This document shows, piece by piece, positions 1-8,736 of a stretch of DNA of 60,538 bases; position 1 is the first letter of the stretch, and each line of letters begins with the position of its first letter. Both the position numbers and the translations under genes were made by a program. The DNA comes from an uncultured Cellvibrio sp. (GTDB lineage: Bacteria; Pseudomonadota; Gammaproteobacteria; Pseudomonadales; Cellvibrionaceae), in contig CAMLML010000021.1 in NCBI GenBank assembly GCA_946481095.1, positions 1-60,538 of the forward strand, read 5' to 3'. Under the pieces are notes generated by a model. The model saw only the letters and a program-made list of their open reading frames with translations, ran no database searches and was not told the DNA's origin.

Positions 1-130
1 AATCAGTCAAATCACCATAGCGCTGTTCGCACAAACCTTTGCGAATTTGTTCGGGCAATATTTCTGCCCAATAAGCGAGAGGTGAATTTTTAAGAAAGTT
101 TAATAAATTGTCGTAATTGATTTGGGTCAT
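1..130 (-). CDS. cmoB: tRNA U34 carboxymethyltransferase CmoB, N-terminal fragment
   Basis: The start ATG is at 128-130 and the frame runs open off the left end of the contig, so only about 43 residues are present. The translation contains LLNFLK, SPLAYWAEILPEQI and LCEQRYGDLTD. This resembles the N-terminus of CmoB, where a Leu-rich helix is followed by a W-E-x-L-P-x-Q-I segment. CmoB transfers a carboxymethyl group from carboxy-SAM to 5-hydroxyuridine-34 of tRNA. The next gene upstream on the same strand is cmoA, which makes carboxy-SAM, so the two steps are adjacent as in many gammaproteobacteria. The call rests on a short fragment plus strong context. Confidence 0.75.
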   Translation of the reverse strand, partial: MTQINYDNLLNFLKNSPLAYWAEILPEQIRKGLCEQRYGDLTD

Positions 131-150
131 GGTAATTTTTTCTAAACACT

Positions 151-259
151 TGACCCCACCCTAGCCCTCCCCTTGCCAGGGGAGGGGACAGATTCCACTC
201 CGCAAAAAGTAGGGAGTAAAGTTCCTCCCCCTGGCAAGGGGGAGGTTAGGAGGGGGTCA
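151..259. repeat. palindromic intergenic repeat between cmoA and cmoB (MITE/BIME-like)
   Basis: About 109 bp bounded by TGACCCC and GGGGTCA. The outer arms (about 151-190 and 220-259) are near-perfect reverse complements. Each arm also contains an internal G-rich/C-rich inverted repeat around CTTGCCAGGGGAGG and CCTGGCAAGGGGGAGG. There is no coding capacity. It sits between two co-oriented genes, so a transcript would fold into a long hairpin between cmoA and cmoB. It is unlike the shorter palindromic elements at 31103 and 36899. A dispersed, non-autonomous repeat family is an inference. Confidence 0.75.
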
Positions 260-283
260 TGCTATTCAATAAAATAGTTAAAC

Positions 284-1009
284 TCATTTAATCGCAATAA
301 TCGAAGCAAAATTAAAACACTGAAACCAAACATCTACACTGGCGAAACCGGCTTTACGTAAACGTTGTCTGTGTGTATCCAATGTTTCAGGAATTAAATA
401 ATTTTCAATCGCACTGCGTTTTTGTGCAATCTCCAGGTCGCTATAACCATTAGCGCGTTTAAAATTATGATGCAATTCTGTCATGAGTTCCTGATGTGGT
501 TGATCTTCAAAAATAACTTTCTCGGAAAGAATCAGTACGCCACCGGAGTTCAAACCTTCAGCAATTTTTGTGAGTAAGGAAAAACGTTGCTCGATGGAAA
601 TAAATTGCAAAGTGAAATTTAAAACCACCATGGATGCGTTTTTAATTTCAACATCCTGAATATTGGCATTAATCAACTCAACATTGATATCAGTTGTGTC
701 GGTAGTCATGACCTGTTGGCAGCGGTCAATCATGGCTTGCGAATTATCGATGCCAATAATTTTACAATTACTGCTGCGAATACCGTGACGCATGGCTAAT
801 GTTGCGGCGCCCAAAGAACAACCCAGGTCATAACAATTACTATCGGACCTGGCATAAATACCGGCGAGATTACCAATCATATTAATAATAGTGGCATAAC
901 CCGGAACCGAACGTTTGATCATGTCCGGAAATACATCAACGACTTGTTGATCAAAGCTAAAACGGGAAACTTCCCCGAGCGGGTTGGCGTAAAGATTGTC
1001 GCGATTCAT
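284..1009 (-). CDS. cmoA: carboxy-S-adenosyl-L-methionine synthase CmoA
   Basis: About 241 residues, the usual family length. CmoA converts SAM and prephenate into carboxy-SAM, used by CmoB for wobble-uridine modification of tRNA. Visible family signatures are [12 protein letters not shown], the SAM-binding glycine-rich loop [12 protein letters not shown], the acidic strand end [19 protein letters not shown] and the C-terminal WFQCFNF. A longer in-frame start exists at 1075, but it would extend well into the upstream gene. The ATG at 1009 gives the canonical N-terminus and forms an ATGA overlap with the stop of the upstream FliK-like gene, suggesting translational coupling. A palindromic repeat separates it from cmoB. 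Confidence 0.93.
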   Translation of the reverse strand: MNRDNLYANPLGEVSRFSFDQQVVDVFPDMIKRSVPGYATIINMIGNLAGIYARSDSNCYDLGCSLGAATLAMRHGIRSSNCKIIGIDNSQAMIDRCQQVMTTDTTDINVELINANIQDVEIKNASMVVLNFTLQFISIEQRFSLLTKIAEGLNSGGVLILSEKVIFEDQPHQELMTELHHNFKRANGYSDLEIAQKRSAIENYLIPETLDTHRQRLRKAGFASVDVWFQCFNFASIIAIK

Positions 1010-2889
1010 GTTGTAATATCGATAAGCGAATAATTGACCTGATTTTGTGGCCGATTGGGTGTGCCAGGAAGACATTCCAAACGGGTGACAATTATGCCTT
1101 CTTGTTGCAGCTTTGTACGCAAATTTTCCATTTTTTCTTTTGCAATTTGCAAAGTGTCAGCTTTTTCAGCCCATAGAGTTGCACTGAGTTGTTGATTTAG
1201 CCAGATTAATTGTGCATGGAAATGGCCGATTATTGGTAGATCAAAATTCATCAAAATTTTCCATTGTTTAATTTTCTCCCGCTGTTTATCGGGTGAAGAT
1301 TCCTGATCTTCGATGCTGCGTTTTTCGATATGAATCTGCATTGGGTGAATATCTTGCTGATAGCGGATTGGAATTTCCATTTGCCATGTTTGTGGCTGGC
1401 TATCGCTGGATTGTGTAATGGTTTGTGGTTGCAGACTTTGTAATTGCTGAATCTGGATTTTTGATACTGCTTGATAGGCATGTTGTTGTAAAAGAGCGAT
1501 TAATTGTGTGCGTAATACTTTTACAGATAAATCTTTTGGCGGTAATTTGTTTGCAAACATGGGTAATATCTGAGCGATAAAATCCTTCAGATGAGTATTT
1601 TGTAATGATGAATAATGGGTTGCTTCCAGTTTTTCGTTTGCCAGTTTTTCTTGTGTTTTTGAAACCAATTCAATTAGTGTACCTTTTAGATCCTGTTGTT
1701 TTTGAGGGCTTGATTGGGTAGCAGAATTTGACTGGCTCAAGCTTTGCAGATTGTTTGCATTTATTGGTTTTGCCGGATTGATTACCGCATTGGTAATTGA
1801 TGAGTTGTTGACGGGTGAGCTGTAGGTTTGCGCTCCGGGAATCAGGTTGCTTGATAAGCTATTGAATAACTTTCTATCAATTAATGAGGCATCATCAAGT
1901 GAAGCTTGTAAGGGGGTTGGTTGATTTATGAGTGGTTTAGCTGCATCAGTGTTTTTTACCTGATTTATATTACTCAATAGGGGAGCCAAATTTTGTGGTG
2001 ACAAACGTTGCCCTTGAAAAGATAATTCTTGCTTGATTATCGGAGCCTCCGGTTTTGTTGGGTCTGCAATTTTAATGGAAACCTCGGATTTTGTTGGTAC
2101 ATTGCTGGACCCCGCAGGAACAACAGATTTTTCCCGAGTAATGGATTCAATTAACTGGCGCTCAAATTGAATTCCGGATTTTTCGATAATCGCTTTCAAC
2201 ATTTGTGGATCAATGATTTTATCCAGATTGGGAATCAGTTGATTGATTTTTTCCAACACAGCCTGCACTGGTTTATCCAGCAATTGATTTAGTTGCGCAG
2301 CAGGAATTTGTTTCACCAATTGATTGATTGAGCTGAGTGCTGTAAAAAAATTATCTGATTTTTGTAAAGGCAAAAGCTGTCGCAAGTTTTGACTGATAAT
2401 TTGTTCAATTTTGGCTTGGGTGGCTATATTGCTTTCAGCTTCGGTTATTGCCAATAACTGTAGCCCGATATTCGGCACAAATTTCAGGCTGATTTCCTGA
2501 CCTTTTTGTAACTCAAAGGTGGAATACACCGGGAAGGTTTTATTATTGATCTGCAGTAGTGCCAGCTTCACCAGATTGAGTTGCAGTAGATTTTTTTGTT
2601 GTTCGAGAGCTTCCAGTTGTTGTTGTGCGGCAGGCATGTTTGCTGAGGATTTAATCTGTGCCAGAGTTTTATCAATTTGTGTTAATAGCTGCTCGCGATC
2701 TTCCGGTGAAAGATCCATCAACTCTACAACTTGTGCTTTACTACTGCTGTTGGTGGTTAAACCCACCATGCGGGCAATTTGAATTAATTGCTCATTTTGT
2801 GACTTCTGCATATTTTGCAGCGTCGCGATGAGTAAATTATCACCCGTTGATTGTATGTCCATCCAGAAATCTCTCGAAGCATTGGGCAT
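1006..2889 (-). CDS. flagellar hook-length control (FliK-type) C-terminal domain protein
   Basis: Up to 627 residues, rich in Gln, Ser and Leu. The N-terminal half has long predicted helices, and a low-complexity Gln/Ser/Asn region follows at about 330-400. The last ~130 residues contain [19 protein letters not shown] and a W-x-E-K segment, matching the Flg_hook domain (PF02120) seen in FliK. FliK measures hook length and switches type III export specificity, but this gene lies next to ccm genes and not in a flagellar cluster. It may therefore be a FliK-like paralogue; similar genes beside ccmA are common in pseudomonads. An internal ATG at 2862 with a GAGAGA upstream is an alternative start. 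Confidence 0.7.
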   Translation of the reverse strand: MPNASRDFWMDIQSTGDNLLIATLQNMQKSQNEQLIQIARMVGLTTNSSSKAQVVELMDLSPEDREQLLTQIDKTLAQIKSSANMPAAQQQLEALEQQKNLLQLNLVKLALLQINNKTFPVYSTFELQKGQEISLKFVPNIGLQLLAITEAESNIATQAKIEQIISQNLRQLLPLQKSDNFFTALSSINQLVKQIPAAQLNQLLDKPVQAVLEKINQLIPNLDKIIDPQMLKAIIEKSGIQFERQLIESITREKSVVPAGSSNVPTKSEVSIKIADPTKPEAPIIKQELSFQGQRLSPQNLAPLLSNINQVKNTDAAKPLINQPTPLQASLDDASLIDRKLFNSLSSNLIPGAQTYSSPVNNSSITNAVINPAKPINANNLQSLSQSNSATQSSPQKQQDLKGTLIELVSKTQEKLANEKLEATHYSSLQNTHLKDFIAQILPMFANKLPPKDLSVKVLRTQLIALLQQHAYQAVSKIQIQQLQSLQPQTITQSSDSQPQTWQMEIPIRYQQDIHPMQIHIEKRSIEDQESSPDKQREKIKQWKILMNFDLPIIGHFHAQLIWLNQQLSATLWAEKADTLQIAKEKMENLRTKLQQEGIIVTRLECLPGTPNRPQNQVNYSLIDITT

Positions 2890-2952
2890 CGCTCGTTATA
2901 ATCAGCCCACATAAAAATATTAACAACAGTATAGGCGATTGAATTTAACACT

Positions 2953-3600
2953 ATGTCCGACCTTTTATTGGAACTTGATCAATTAGCTTGTGAAAGAGAT
3001 GACAGGCTTTTGTTCGCAAAACTCACTGCCAGTTTTTCAGCGGGTGATCTGGTGCAGATCCTGGGCCCCAATGGTGCCGGAAAAACCAGTTTGTTGCGCA
3101 TAATTGCCGGTTTAACACCCGCATCATCGGGCGATATCCGTTATATGGGTCAATCACTTCTACATAATTCCCGCTGGCAATTTGCACAGGACAGCCTGTA
3201 TTTGGGGCATTTGGCAGGTATTAAAAAGTCCCTGACACCGCTGGAAAATTTACATTGGTTTGCGGCCCAGCAAGCCACACAGGTTCACCCTGAAGTCGCA
3301 CTGCGAAGAGTTGGGTTGAGAGGATATGAAGACACGGGTTGCGATCATTTATCTGCCGGGCAATTTCGCCGGGTTGCTTTGGCCAGGTTGCATCTCACCA
3401 TGGCGCGCGTCTGGATTTTGGATGAGCCCTTTACCGCTATTGATAAATCCGGTGTCGACATGTTGGAGGAGTTATTAAAGAATCATCAGGCTACAGGTGG
3501 TTTGATATTGTTAACCTCGCATCAGGATTTGGCTATTCCTGGAATCAAGCAAATCCATTTGCAGGATTTCTCTGCAAAATCCCTGGAGGAAGCCGCTTGA
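2953..3600 (+). CDS. ccmA: heme exporter ATPase CcmA
   Basis: 215 residues. It is the ATP-binding subunit of the CcmABCD complex that releases holo-CcmE during System I cytochrome c maturation at the inner membrane. It shows Walker A GPNGAGKT at residues 38-45, the ABC signature LSAGQ at 133-137 and Walker B VWILDEP at 153-159, followed by a switch His in LTSHQD. It is the first gene of a plus-strand run and is divergent from the FliK-like gene across about 60 bp, which must hold the promoter. Its stop overlaps the ccmB start (TGATG). Confidence 0.95.
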   Translation: MSDLLLELDQLACERDDRLLFAKLTASFSAGDLVQILGPNGAGKTSLLRIIAGLTPASSGDIRYMGQSLLHNSRWQFAQDSLYLGHLAGIKKSLTPLENLHWFAAQQATQVHPEVALRRVGLRGYEDTGCDHLSAGQFRRVALARLHLTMARVWILDEPFTAIDKSGVDMLEELLKNHQATGGLILLTSHQDLAIPGIKQIHLQDFSAKSLEEAA

Positions 3601-4280
3601 TGCAACAGTCGTTACTGGGTGGGTTTATCAGTCATCTACAGCGTGATTTCCGTGTGGTTGCACGGCACAAACTGGATTTACTCAATCCTTTGGTATTTTT
3701 CACACTTGCAGTTAGCTTGATTCCTTTGGGCTTGGGGCCGGATAAAAAAGTCCTGGCATTGTTAGCGCCTGGTATTGTTTGGATCATGGCATTGTTGGCG
3801 TCATTATTATCATTGGAAGCCATGTTTCGCAGTGACTATGAAGACGGTTCATTGGAACAAATCCTAATAAGTCCCCAACCTTTGTATTTTGTGGTGCTCG
3901 CAAAAATGCTGGTGCATTGGTGTGTGACAGGATTGCCATTGACCCTCCTGTCTCCTTTTTTAGGATTGCTACTAAATTTGCCGGAGGAAGGATATTCACC
4001 TCTAATACTGAGTCTATTGCTCGGCACCATCACCATGACTTTGATTGGTGGAATAGGTGCAGCTTTGACACTATCCGCAAGGCGCAGCGGATTATTGTTG
4101 TCACTGATTGTCATCCCACTGTACATTCCCTTACTAATTTTCGGGGCAAGTGCAGTACAAAGTGCGGTGGATTTTTCGCAATACCATATGCAACTGGCGG
4201 TACTGGGTGCTATGGCAGCGTTGGGATTATTGGCGGCACCTTTTGCCATTATGGGTGCTTTGAGAATTTCACAAGAGTAA
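3600..4280 (+). CDS. ccmB: heme exporter permease CcmB
   Basis: 226 residues with about six hydrophobic segments, the usual size and topology of the CcmB permease that pairs with CcmA. The N-terminal region has RDFRVVARHKLDLLNPLVFF and the middle LEAMFRSDYEDGSLEQILISP, both family hallmarks. The ATG at 3600 overlaps the ccmA stop by one base. A TTG one codon upstream is in frame but less likely. The gene lies between ccmA and ccmC with a 5-base gap to the latter. Confidence 0.94.
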   Translation: MQQSLLGGFISHLQRDFRVVARHKLDLLNPLVFFTLAVSLIPLGLGPDKKVLALLAPGIVWIMALLASLLSLEAMFRSDYEDGSLEQILISPQPLYFVVLAKMLVHWCVTGLPLTLLSPFLGLLLNLPEEGYSPLILSLLLGTITMTLIGGIGAALTLSARRSGLLLSLIVIPLYIPLLIFGASAVQSAVDFSQYHMQLAVLGAMAALGLLAAPFAIMGALRISQE

Positions 4281-4285
4281 TCACT

Positions 4286-5050
4286 ATGAATTGGCAATGG
4301 TTTCATCGATTGGGTTCCCCTCGCTGGTTTTATGAAAAAACAACCCGTTGGTTGCCCTGGATTGGCATTTTTACTTTCAGTTTATTGATTGTCGGTATCG
4401 TCTGGGGATTGGCGTTTGCGCCAATGGATTATCGTCAGGGCAATAGTTATCGCATTATTTATATTCACATGCCGGTCGCTGTGCTTGCGATGGCGGGGTA
4501 TTACGTGATGGCAATTGCCGGTGCTGTCGGTTTGATCTGGCGAATGAAAATGGCATTCATCACTATGGCAGCTGCTGCGCCAGTGGGTGCGGTATTAACT
4601 TTTTTAGGTTTGGCGACAGGTTCTATTTGGGGCAAACCTACATGGGGTACCTGGTGGGAATGGGATGCGCGCATTACATCCATGTTGGTTTTGTTTTTTC
4701 TTTATATGGGTGTGATTGCATTACAGCAGGCCTATCAACATCGGGATACCGCCGATAAAGCCTGTGCAATTTTATCTCTGGTCGGCATGATCAATATCCC
4801 GATTATTTATAAATCCGTTGATTGGTGGCACACACTGCATCAACCTGCAACGATCAAAATTGTCGGGGAATCCACTATCGATCCATCAATGAAATATCCT
4901 TTGTTGATTATGTTGGTTGGCCTTTATGCATTTTTTACGTTCGTCGTCATATTATTTACCCGTGTTGAGATTTTACGCCGTGAAGAGCGTAGTCAATGGG
5001 TGAAAGATTTATTAACACAAAACAATTTACAAGATAAGGGAGGTAAGTGA
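4286..5050 (+). CDS. ccmC: heme-handling protein CcmC
   Basis: 254 residues and six predicted membrane helices. CcmC carries heme for covalent attachment to CcmE. The tryptophan-rich WWD motif WGTWWEWDARITS begins at residue 120, and candidate axial heme histidines are His61 in IYIHMPVA and His182/His185 in DWWHTLHQP. The frame stays open upstream into ccmB, but the ATG at 4286 gives the canonical MNWQWFHRLGSP N-terminus. It is followed after one base by ccmD. Confidence 0.95.
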   Translation: MNWQWFHRLGSPRWFYEKTTRWLPWIGIFTFSLLIVGIVWGLAFAPMDYRQGNSYRIIYIHMPVAVLAMAGYYVMAIAGAVGLIWRMKMAFITMAAAAPVGAVLTFLGLATGSIWGKPTWGTWWEWDARITSMLVLFFLYMGVIALQQAYQHRDTADKACAILSLVGMINIPIIYKSVDWWHTLHQPATIKIVGESTIDPSMKYPLLIMLVGLYAFFTFVVILFTRVEILRREERSQWVKDLLTQNNLQDKGGK

Positions 5051-5051
5051 G

Positions 5052-5237
5052 ATGTTTCAATTTGAATCGCTTGCTGATTTTATTTCCATGGGGGGACATG
5101 GGCCTTACGTTTGGTCTGCTTATGCCATCACCCTGACAGGATTTGTCTATTTAGTGTGGGCACCTGTAAAAGCTTACCGCGATATGGTTAAACGTGAACT
5201 CAAGAAAAAAAGTCGAGAAGAAAATGCATCCGATTAG
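5052..5237 (+). CDS. ccmD: heme exporter small subunit CcmD
   Basis: 61 residues. It has the usual CcmD plan: a short N-terminus with the MGGHGPYVWSAY motif, one membrane helix at about 21-40 and a highly basic C-terminal tail. CcmD stabilises the CcmABC-CcmE complex and is needed for release of holo-CcmE. Its 3' end overlaps the ccmE start by 14 bases. Confidence 0.92.
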   Translation: MFQFESLADFISMGGHGPYVWSAYAITLTGFVYLVWAPVKAYRDMVKRELKKKSREENASD

Positions 5238-5691
5238 AAAGCAACGATTATTTATGGTGTTATTTATTGTCATTTTTTCAAGCCTGGCAATTGGGTTGAT
5301 TATTTATGCATTACGGGAAAATCTGAATTTGTTTTACCCACCCAGTAAAATTGTATCGGGACAAGTTCCGCACAATGTCAATATTCGTGGTGGTGGTTGT
5401 GTCAAGCCTGGAAGTGTCCAGCGTTCGGATCATAATCTGGATGTCAGTTTTGTGATTACGGATGGTGCAGCCGATGTGAAAGTATTTTTCTCGGGCATAC
5501 TGCCGGATTTATTTGCTGAAGGTGAAGCGGCTGTCATTAATGGAAAAATAAATGAGAAAGGCGAATTCCTTGCTAATGAGGTATTGGCAAAACACGATGA
5601 AAATTATATTCCACCCGAAGTAGCCGAAGGCATGCAAAAAGCAGGCGGCGAGCATCAAAAAACCTGCGAGAATTTAAATTATGCCCGCTAA
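5224..5691 (+). CDS. ccmE: periplasmic heme chaperone CcmE
   Basis: 155 residues: a short basic N-terminus, one membrane anchor at about 10-30 and a periplasmic OB-fold. The covalent heme site is the HDENY motif, with His124 as the heme-linking residue and Tyr128 as heme ligand. The start at 5224 (MHPIRKQR) matches the family. An in-frame ATG ten codons upstream lies inside ccmD and is less likely. The extra cysteine in GGGCVKPGS (about residue 59) is worth noting. The stop overlaps the ccmF start by 11 bases. Confidence 0.94.
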   Translation: MHPIRKQRLFMVLFIVIFSSLAIGLIIYALRENLNLFYPPSKIVSGQVPHNVNIRGGGCVKPGSVQRSDHNLDVSFVITDGAADVKVFFSGILPDLFAEGEAAVINGKINEKGEFLANEVLAKHDENYIPPEVAEGMQKAGGEHQKTCENLNYAR

Positions 5692-7642
5692 TTGGTTAAG
5701 CCTGGTGCCCGAAGCTGGGCAGTTGTCGTTAATTATTGCGTTTTGTTTTGCCGCACTTTTGTTTGTGATTCCGATGTGGGGCAGTTATCGCAATAACATT
5801 TTGTTTATGCTCAGCGCACGTAGTTTTGCATCAGGTTTTTTTGTTTTTGTTTTGATTTCATTTTTGTGCCTGGTTTGGTCCTTTACACAAAATGATTTTT
5901 CAGTGGCTTATATAGCTAAAAACTCAAACTCCCTTTTACCCTTGCATTACAAAATCAGTGCTGTATGGGGTGGGCATGAAGGTTCGTTGTTGTTATGGAT
6001 TTTGATGCTGTCCGGTTGGACATTTGCTGTTGCAATTTTCAGCCGATCCTTGCCATTGCAATTGCAATCACGTGTATTGTCGGTGATGGGATTTATTGCC
6101 ATAGGTTTTTCACTTTTTATTTTGCTGACATCCAATCCTTTTGATCGAATATTGCCTATACCTCCTGAAGACGGCAGCGATTTGAATCCACTGTTACAAG
6201 ATATAGGTTTGATTATCCATCCGCCGGTTTTATACATGGGTTATGTGGGGTTCAGTGTTGTATTTGCATTTGCTATTGCTGCTTTGCTAACCGGAAGAAT
6301 GGACAGTGCATGGGCGCGTTGGTCCCGCCCCTGGGCAACGATTGCATGGGGATTTTTATCACTTGGAATTGCATTGGGCAGTTGGTGGGCTTATTACGAA
6401 TTGGGTTGGGGCGGCTGGTGGTTTTGGGATCCCGTTGAAAATGCTTCTTTCATGCCCTGGTTAGTAGGTACGGCGTTGATTCACTCTCTGGCCGTTACTG
6501 AAAAGCGTGGTTTGTTTAAGAGTTGGACAATTTTATTGGCGATATTTGCTTTCTCGCTCAGTTTGCTTGGAACCTTTTTGGTTCGTTCAGGTGTATTAAC
6601 TTCAGTGCATGCCTTTGCCAATGATCCCGAGCGCGGCTTGTTTGTGTTGGGATTTTTATTGGTTGTTGTGGGCACATCATTGGTGTTGTATGCCTTGCGT
6701 GCACCGGTTGTTAAAAGTGAACAGGGTTTTAGTTGGATCTCACGCGAAACTTTTTTGCTCAGTAATAATATTTTATTAATGATTGTGATGTTGGTGGTTT
6801 TGGTTGGGACTTTATACCCATTAATTGCCGATGCATTGGGGTTGGGAAAAATTTCAGTAGGCCCACCTTTTTTCAATTTGTTTTTCTTGCCATTGATGGG
6901 AATATTAGCCGTGCTTATGGCGATTGGCCCGATTTTAAACTGGAAGAAAACGCAGCCTGCATTACTGAAAACCTTACTGATAAAACCCTGGTTTATCAGT
7001 GCAATCATCGGTGCAATTTTTCCATGGCTTTACGGAGGGGAATATTTCTTTCCAGTCGCCATAGCAGTCTTTATTGCGTGTTGGATTTTAACGGTGCTTG
7101 TGTTTGATTTGATTTACCGTTTACGTCATGCCGATAATCTTCTTTCCGGTCTAAAAAAATTAAGTGTCAGTTACTATGCTATGTGTATAGCTCATCTGGG
7201 TATAGCTGTGACCACTATCGGTATTGTGCTGAGCAGTTACTACAGTCATGAACGGGATTTACGTTTGGAAGTAGGGCAGTCTATTGAAATTGCTCCTTAC
7301 ATCTTCACCTTAAAATCCTTAACGCCAATAAAAGGCGATAACTATATTGCGGATCAAGCCGACATTGAAGTGCAAAAAAATAAGCAATTTCTTGAAATGT
7401 TGTATCCACAAAAGCGCCGTTATCTTGCAACGGGAAGTGTAATGACAGAAGTAGCACTCGATGCAGGATTGTTTCGTGATATCTACATCGCAATGGGAGA
7501 AAAATTATCAGATAACGCATGGGCCATGCGAGTTCATGTAAAACCTTTTGTGCGCTGGATTTGGCTTGGTGCTATTTTTATGGCGCTGGGTTCGCTGTTG
7601 GCTGTAATTGACAAACGTTATCGCGCAAAAGCAATGGAATAA
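5681..7642 (+). CDS. ccmF: cytochrome c heme lyase subunit CcmF
   Basis: 653 residues with many membrane segments, the full family length. CcmF is the core of the holocytochrome c synthetase and normally works with CcmH and CcmI. The WWD signature WGGWWFWDPVENASFMPWL spans 243-261. Conserved segments include YKISAVWGGHEGSLLLW near the N-terminus and HLGIAVTTIGI in the C-terminal part, with LIHPPVLYMGY in between. It overlaps ccmE, and ccmG begins 4 bases after its stop. Confidence 0.96.
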   Translation: MPANWLSLVPEAGQLSLIIAFCFAALLFVIPMWGSYRNNILFMLSARSFASGFFVFVLISFLCLVWSFTQNDFSVAYIAKNSNSLLPLHYKISAVWGGHEGSLLLWILMLSGWTFAVAIFSRSLPLQLQSRVLSVMGFIAIGFSLFILLTSNPFDRILPIPPEDGSDLNPLLQDIGLIIHPPVLYMGYVGFSVVFAFAIAALLTGRMDSAWARWSRPWATIAWGFLSLGIALGSWWAYYELGWGGWWFWDPVENASFMPWLVGTALIHSLAVTEKRGLFKSWTILLAIFAFSLSLLGTFLVRSGVLTSVHAFANDPERGLFVLGFLLVVVGTSLVLYALRAPVVKSEQGFSWISRETFLLSNNILLMIVMLVVLVGTLYPLIADALGLGKISVGPPFFNLFFLPLMGILAVLMAIGPILNWKKTQPALLKTLLIKPWFISAIIGAIFPWLYGGEYFFPVAIAVFIACWILTVLVFDLIYRLRHADNLLSGLKKLSVSYYAMCIAHLGIAVTTIGIVLSSYYSHERDLRLEVGQSIEIAPYIFTLKSLTPIKGDNYIADQADIEVQKNKQFLEMLYPQKRRYLATGSVMTEVALDAGLFRDIYIAMGEKLSDNAWAMRVHVKPFVRWIWLGAIFMALGSLLAVIDKRYRAKAME

Positions 7643-7646
7643 AAAC

Positions 7647-8210
7647 ATGACAAAACAACGCCTGGTTTTATTGGTTCCTCTCGCTATTTTTTTATTGCTG
7701 GCGATTTTATTTTGGCGGGGCCTTTCACTGAATCCCAGTGAAATGCCGTCTGCTTTAATCAATAAACCTTTTCCTGAGTTTAATCTCCCGCTCATACCTG
7801 CCAGGGAAAATCCTGAAGATTTAACACAGGCCACGCGCAAAAATCTGATTGGTCAGGTTAGCTTGGTCAACGTTTGGGGTACCTGGTGCGTAACCTGTCG
7901 TGCTGAACATGAATTTCTGAATCAATTAAAAGCTAAAGGCATAATGATTTACGGAATATATTATCCTCTCGATTACAACGAAGAAAAAATTGCCGCACAA
8001 GATTGGTTGCGTGACTTGCATAACCCTTATGTGTTTACGGTTGTCGATGAACAAGGAACATTAGGTATGGATCTCGGAGTCTTCGGCGCCCCGGAAACTT
8101 TTGTAATCGACAAAAAAGGTGTTATTCGCTACAAACATGTTGGTGATGTCAATGAAAATGTTTGGGTAAAAGATTTGGAGCCTTTGGTCAAACAATTGGA
8201 GAGTGAATAA
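7647..8210 (+). CDS. ccmG: thiol:disulfide interchange protein CcmG/DsbE
   Basis: 187 residues. It has one N-terminal membrane anchor at about 7-26 and a periplasmic thioredoxin fold. The redox motif is WCVTC with Cys81 and Cys84, and the cis-proline loop is GVFGAPETF. CcmG reduces the apocytochrome CxxCH thiols before heme attachment. The ATG at 7647 is chosen over an upstream in-frame one inside ccmF. It is the last recognisable ccm gene here: the next two genes are unrelated, although ccmH usually follows. Confidence 0.94.
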   Translation: MTKQRLVLLVPLAIFLLLAILFWRGLSLNPSEMPSALINKPFPEFNLPLIPARENPEDLTQATRKNLIGQVSLVNVWGTWCVTCRAEHEFLNQLKAKGIMIYGIYYPLDYNEEKIAAQDWLRDLHNPYVFTVVDEQGTLGMDLGVFGAPETFVIDKKGVIRYKHVGDVNENVWVKDLEPLVKQLESE

Positions 8211-8230
8211 TTTTACAATAAGAAATTGCT

Positions 8231-8722
8231 ATGCCATTTACACCGGTTCACATGGGGCCTGGCATTTTTGTCAAAGCTGTACTGCAGAGCAGTTTTAGCT
8301 TAATGGTTTTTGGTTGGACACAAATTGTCATGGATATACAACCTCTTATCACTATGATTATTGGTCACGGGCATATTCACGGGTTCACTCATACCTATTT
8401 AGGTGCTTCTTTAATTGCTCTATTTTCAGCGGTTACCGGAAAATATTTATCTCAGTTTGCATTAAAAATATTAGAAATAAAAACCTTGCATGCGGAAAGT
8501 ATTCCGTGGTGGGTGTGTTTTCTGAGTGCATTTATTGGAAGTTTCAGTCATGTATTACTTGACAGTATTATGCATGGTGATGTGCAGCCGTTTTATCCCT
8601 TCATTTTGACTAACTCTATGCAGGGAATAATGTCTGTATGGATGTTACATAAAGTATGTTTGTATTCAGGGCTTGTTGGTGCAGTGATTTATTATTTGAT
8701 TGTGGCTTGGCGAAAACAATAA
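8231..8722 (+). CDS. membrane protein with His/Asp pattern of the YdjM/DUF4184 metal-dependent hydrolases
   Basis: 163 residues with about four hydrophobic helices. It has an N-terminal TPVHMGPG and histidine-rich loops HGHIHGFTHT (about 56-65) and SHVLLDSIMHGD (about 113-124). This spacing of His and Asp resembles the membrane-bound YdjM/DUF4184-type putative metal-dependent hydrolases. No biochemical role can be assigned. It begins 20 bases after ccmG and may be transcribed with it, but it is not a known cytochrome maturation gene and occupies the place where ccmH would be expected. Confidence 0.55.
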   Translation: MPFTPVHMGPGIFVKAVLQSSFSLMVFGWTQIVMDIQPLITMIIGHGHIHGFTHTYLGASLIALFSAVTGKYLSQFALKILEIKTLHAESIPWWVCFLSAFIGSFSHVLLDSIMHGDVQPFYPFILTNSMQGIMSVWMLHKVCLYSGLVGAVIYYLIVAWRKQ

Positions 8723-8736
8723 CTCAAGGAGTTTAT

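Noticed and set aside
3917..4285. Upstream extension of the ccmC frame into ccmB
   Set aside because: The extension has no CcmC similarity and ccmB uses this DNA in another frame; the ATG at 4286 gives the canonical protein.
3836..4306. 156-codon minus-strand frame opposite ccmB
   Set aside because: Shadow of a well-supported membrane protein gene; no start context.
6481..7008. 175-codon minus-strand frame opposite ccmF
   Set aside because: Opposite conserved CcmF coding sequence; Asn/Lys/Thr-rich composition typical of antisense to membrane helices.
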